A stretch of 59,749 nucleotides of DNA, taken from NCBI GenBank assembly GCA_031254035.1, contig JAIRVF010000062.1, forward strand, positions 1 through 59,749, read 5' to 3'. Below the pieces are notes generated by a model. The model saw only the letters and a list, made by a program, of their open reading frames with translations. It was not told the origin of the DNA and made no database searches. Numbering within the stretch: the stretch's first letter is position 1; every line of letters begins with the position of its first letter. The position numbers were made by a program, and so were the translations under genes. This DNA comes from Paenibacillus sp. Its GTDB lineage: Bacteria > Bacillota > Bacilli > Paenibacillales > Paenibacillaceae. Of this stretch, positions 59,129-59,749 are shown piece after piece.

Positions 59129-59454
59129 TCTGATCCCTCCTCGATCATCTCCTGAACTCCTTTAACAAATTTGCTCCATTCTGCTACCATTTCATTCATG
59201 ACTTTCTTTCCTTCATCCGTAATCTTATAATACTTCCGAGGAGGTCCCTCATCCGACTCGAATAAATAGGTTGAAAACAATCCTTCCGCCGCCAGTCTTC
59301 TTAATAACGGGTAGATCGTACCTTCTGCGATTTCAAATTTCTGCGATATTTTTTCGACTAGCTCATATCCATAGCGATCTTTCTTAGCCGTTAAGACAAG
59401 AACGCAAAGCTCTAATACACCCTTCTTGAACTGAATATTCAATATCTCCACCAC
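59125..59454 (-). CDS. PadR-family transcriptional regulator
   Basis: A regulator of about 105-109 residues. The frame begins with two GTG codons at 59454 and 59451, but family members usually begin at the residue coded by TTG at 59442 (LNIQFKKGVLELCVL), so the true start may be there; GGTGGAG stands just before that TTG. The winged helix fold shows YGYELVEKISQKFEIAEGTIYPLLRRLAAEGL and the wing DEGPPRKYYKITDEGKKVM. PadR proteins repress operons for drug or phenolic stress and respond directly to small ligands. It is the first gene of the PadR/DUF1700/DUF4097/ABC operon and probably represses it through the palindrome over its promoter. Confidence 0.9.
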   Translation of the reverse strand: MVEILNIQFKKGVLELCVLVLTAKKDRYGYELVEKISQKFEIAEGTIYPLLRRLAAEGLFSTYLFESDEGPPRKYYKITDEGKKVMNEMVAEWSKFVKGVQEMIEEGSE

Positions 59455-59497
59455 ACTTTATTTAGTACTGTGCAATATGTAGTAGCTGGATATCCAT

Positions 59498-59526
59498 AAT
59501 ATACCACCAGGTACTGATTATTGCAA
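59498..59526 (-). promoter_or_regulatory. Sigma-A promoter of the PadR-ABC operon
   Basis: TTGCAA, 17 bases and TATATT are found on the minus strand, about 45-75 bases before the PadR start. The -35 box lies within an inverted repeat that could be the repressor site. Confidence 0.65.
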
Positions 59527-59534
59527 GGTACCTG
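59508..59534. promoter_or_regulatory. Candidate PadR operator over the -35 box
   Basis: CAGGTAC and GTACCTG are perfect 7-bp inverted arms separated by 13 bases that include the TTGCAA -35 element. A weaker related site TACT-N11-AGTA lies just downstream. PadR repressors usually bind such palindromes in their own promoter. Confidence 0.5.
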
Positions 59535-59749
59535 TTATTATTTTTTTAAAAATTGGGAACGTTCCTCGTCAATTTCCGATAATTTACTGTTTACTGGGAA
59601 GATTGTCAAAACAGGTTCGAGATGGTTCGAGAAACAAAAATGGCCCCCCTGGAAAATTGCAACTCCAACTTTTAAGTCGTGTAACTTCTCCAGCTTTCCA
59701 GTTTCTCCTTTATTTCCATTTAATCCCGATTGCCGCCATATATTTCAAA
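59535..59749. other. Intergenic end of window, no gene seen
   Basis: No frame of useful length or similarity is found. The stretch is AT-rich near 59540-59560 and holds a run of six C at 59645. It may be leader or tail of a gene outside the window, or part of a dispersed repeat. Confidence 0.3.

Noticed and set aside
59535..59749. Possible dispersed repeat at the window end
   Set aside because: The sequence looks somewhat like intergenic repeats of Bacillales but no partner copy is in the window, so it cannot be supported.

Overview
The window looks like chromosomal DNA of a Gram-positive member of the Bacillales, most probably Paenibacillus or a close relative. This is inferred from strong purine-rich ribosome binding sites, frequent GTG and TTG starts, a perfect CcpA-type cre box, sigma-A type promoters, protein families such as PadR/DUF1700/DUF4097 and DHA3-type MFS, and an iturin-type lipopeptide synthetase. 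Nearly all genes lie on the minus strand.

Region 1 (1-11.2 kb) is a branched-chain amino acid degradation locus. Leucine dehydrogenase and a LysR regulator come first. A terminator follows, and then an operon reading E3 (lpdV), E1 alpha (bkdAA), E1 beta (bkdAB), E2 (bkdB), thiolase, 3-hydroxyacyl-CoA dehydrogenase and two acyl-CoA dehydrogenases, the last cut by the window edge. The operon is preceded by a candidate sigma-54 promoter and a cre site. A MITE-like repeat of about 340 bp with imperfect terminal inverted repeats sits inside the operon.

Region 2 (11.4-15.7 kb) is a mosaic of accessory genes, some on the plus strand: a VOC protein, a KstD-like flavoprotein, a TetR regulator with two matching palindromes next to its gene, and a ketopantoate-reductase-like protein. 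A 46-bp piece of the flavoprotein gene is duplicated upstream.

Region 3 (15.8-54.5 kb) is one apparent operon for a lipopeptide. From a consensus promoter it reads a trans-acting malonyltransferase, a hybrid PKS/NRPS of about 5250 aa, NRPSs of 2594 and 3683 aa, an MFS exporter and a diaminobutyrate (EctB-type) aminotransferase. The loading part (fatty acyl-AMP ligase, ACP, KS, ACP, aminotransferase) is the iturin/mycosubtilin plan and should make a beta-amino fatty acid. The seven complete adenylation domains read Gly, Asp, X, X, Val, Leu, Val-like, with epimerases after positions 2 and 4. X has an acidic pocket, and diaminobutyrate made by the last gene is a plausible substrate. There is no thioesterase. 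The last protein ends in an unusual condensation-like domain, so chain release is probably different from iturins. This predicted beta-amino-acyl heptapeptide is the most interesting system in the window.

Region 4 (54.6-59.5 kb) is a second operon read toward the cluster: PadR regulator, DUF1700 (HAAS) membrane protein, DUF4097 protein, ABC ATPase and a large FtsX-type permease. It ends at a terminator just before the lipopeptide promoter. Its position and type suggest envelope-stress response or self-protection, but this is inference. I saw no rRNA, tRNA, CRISPR array or transposase gene.
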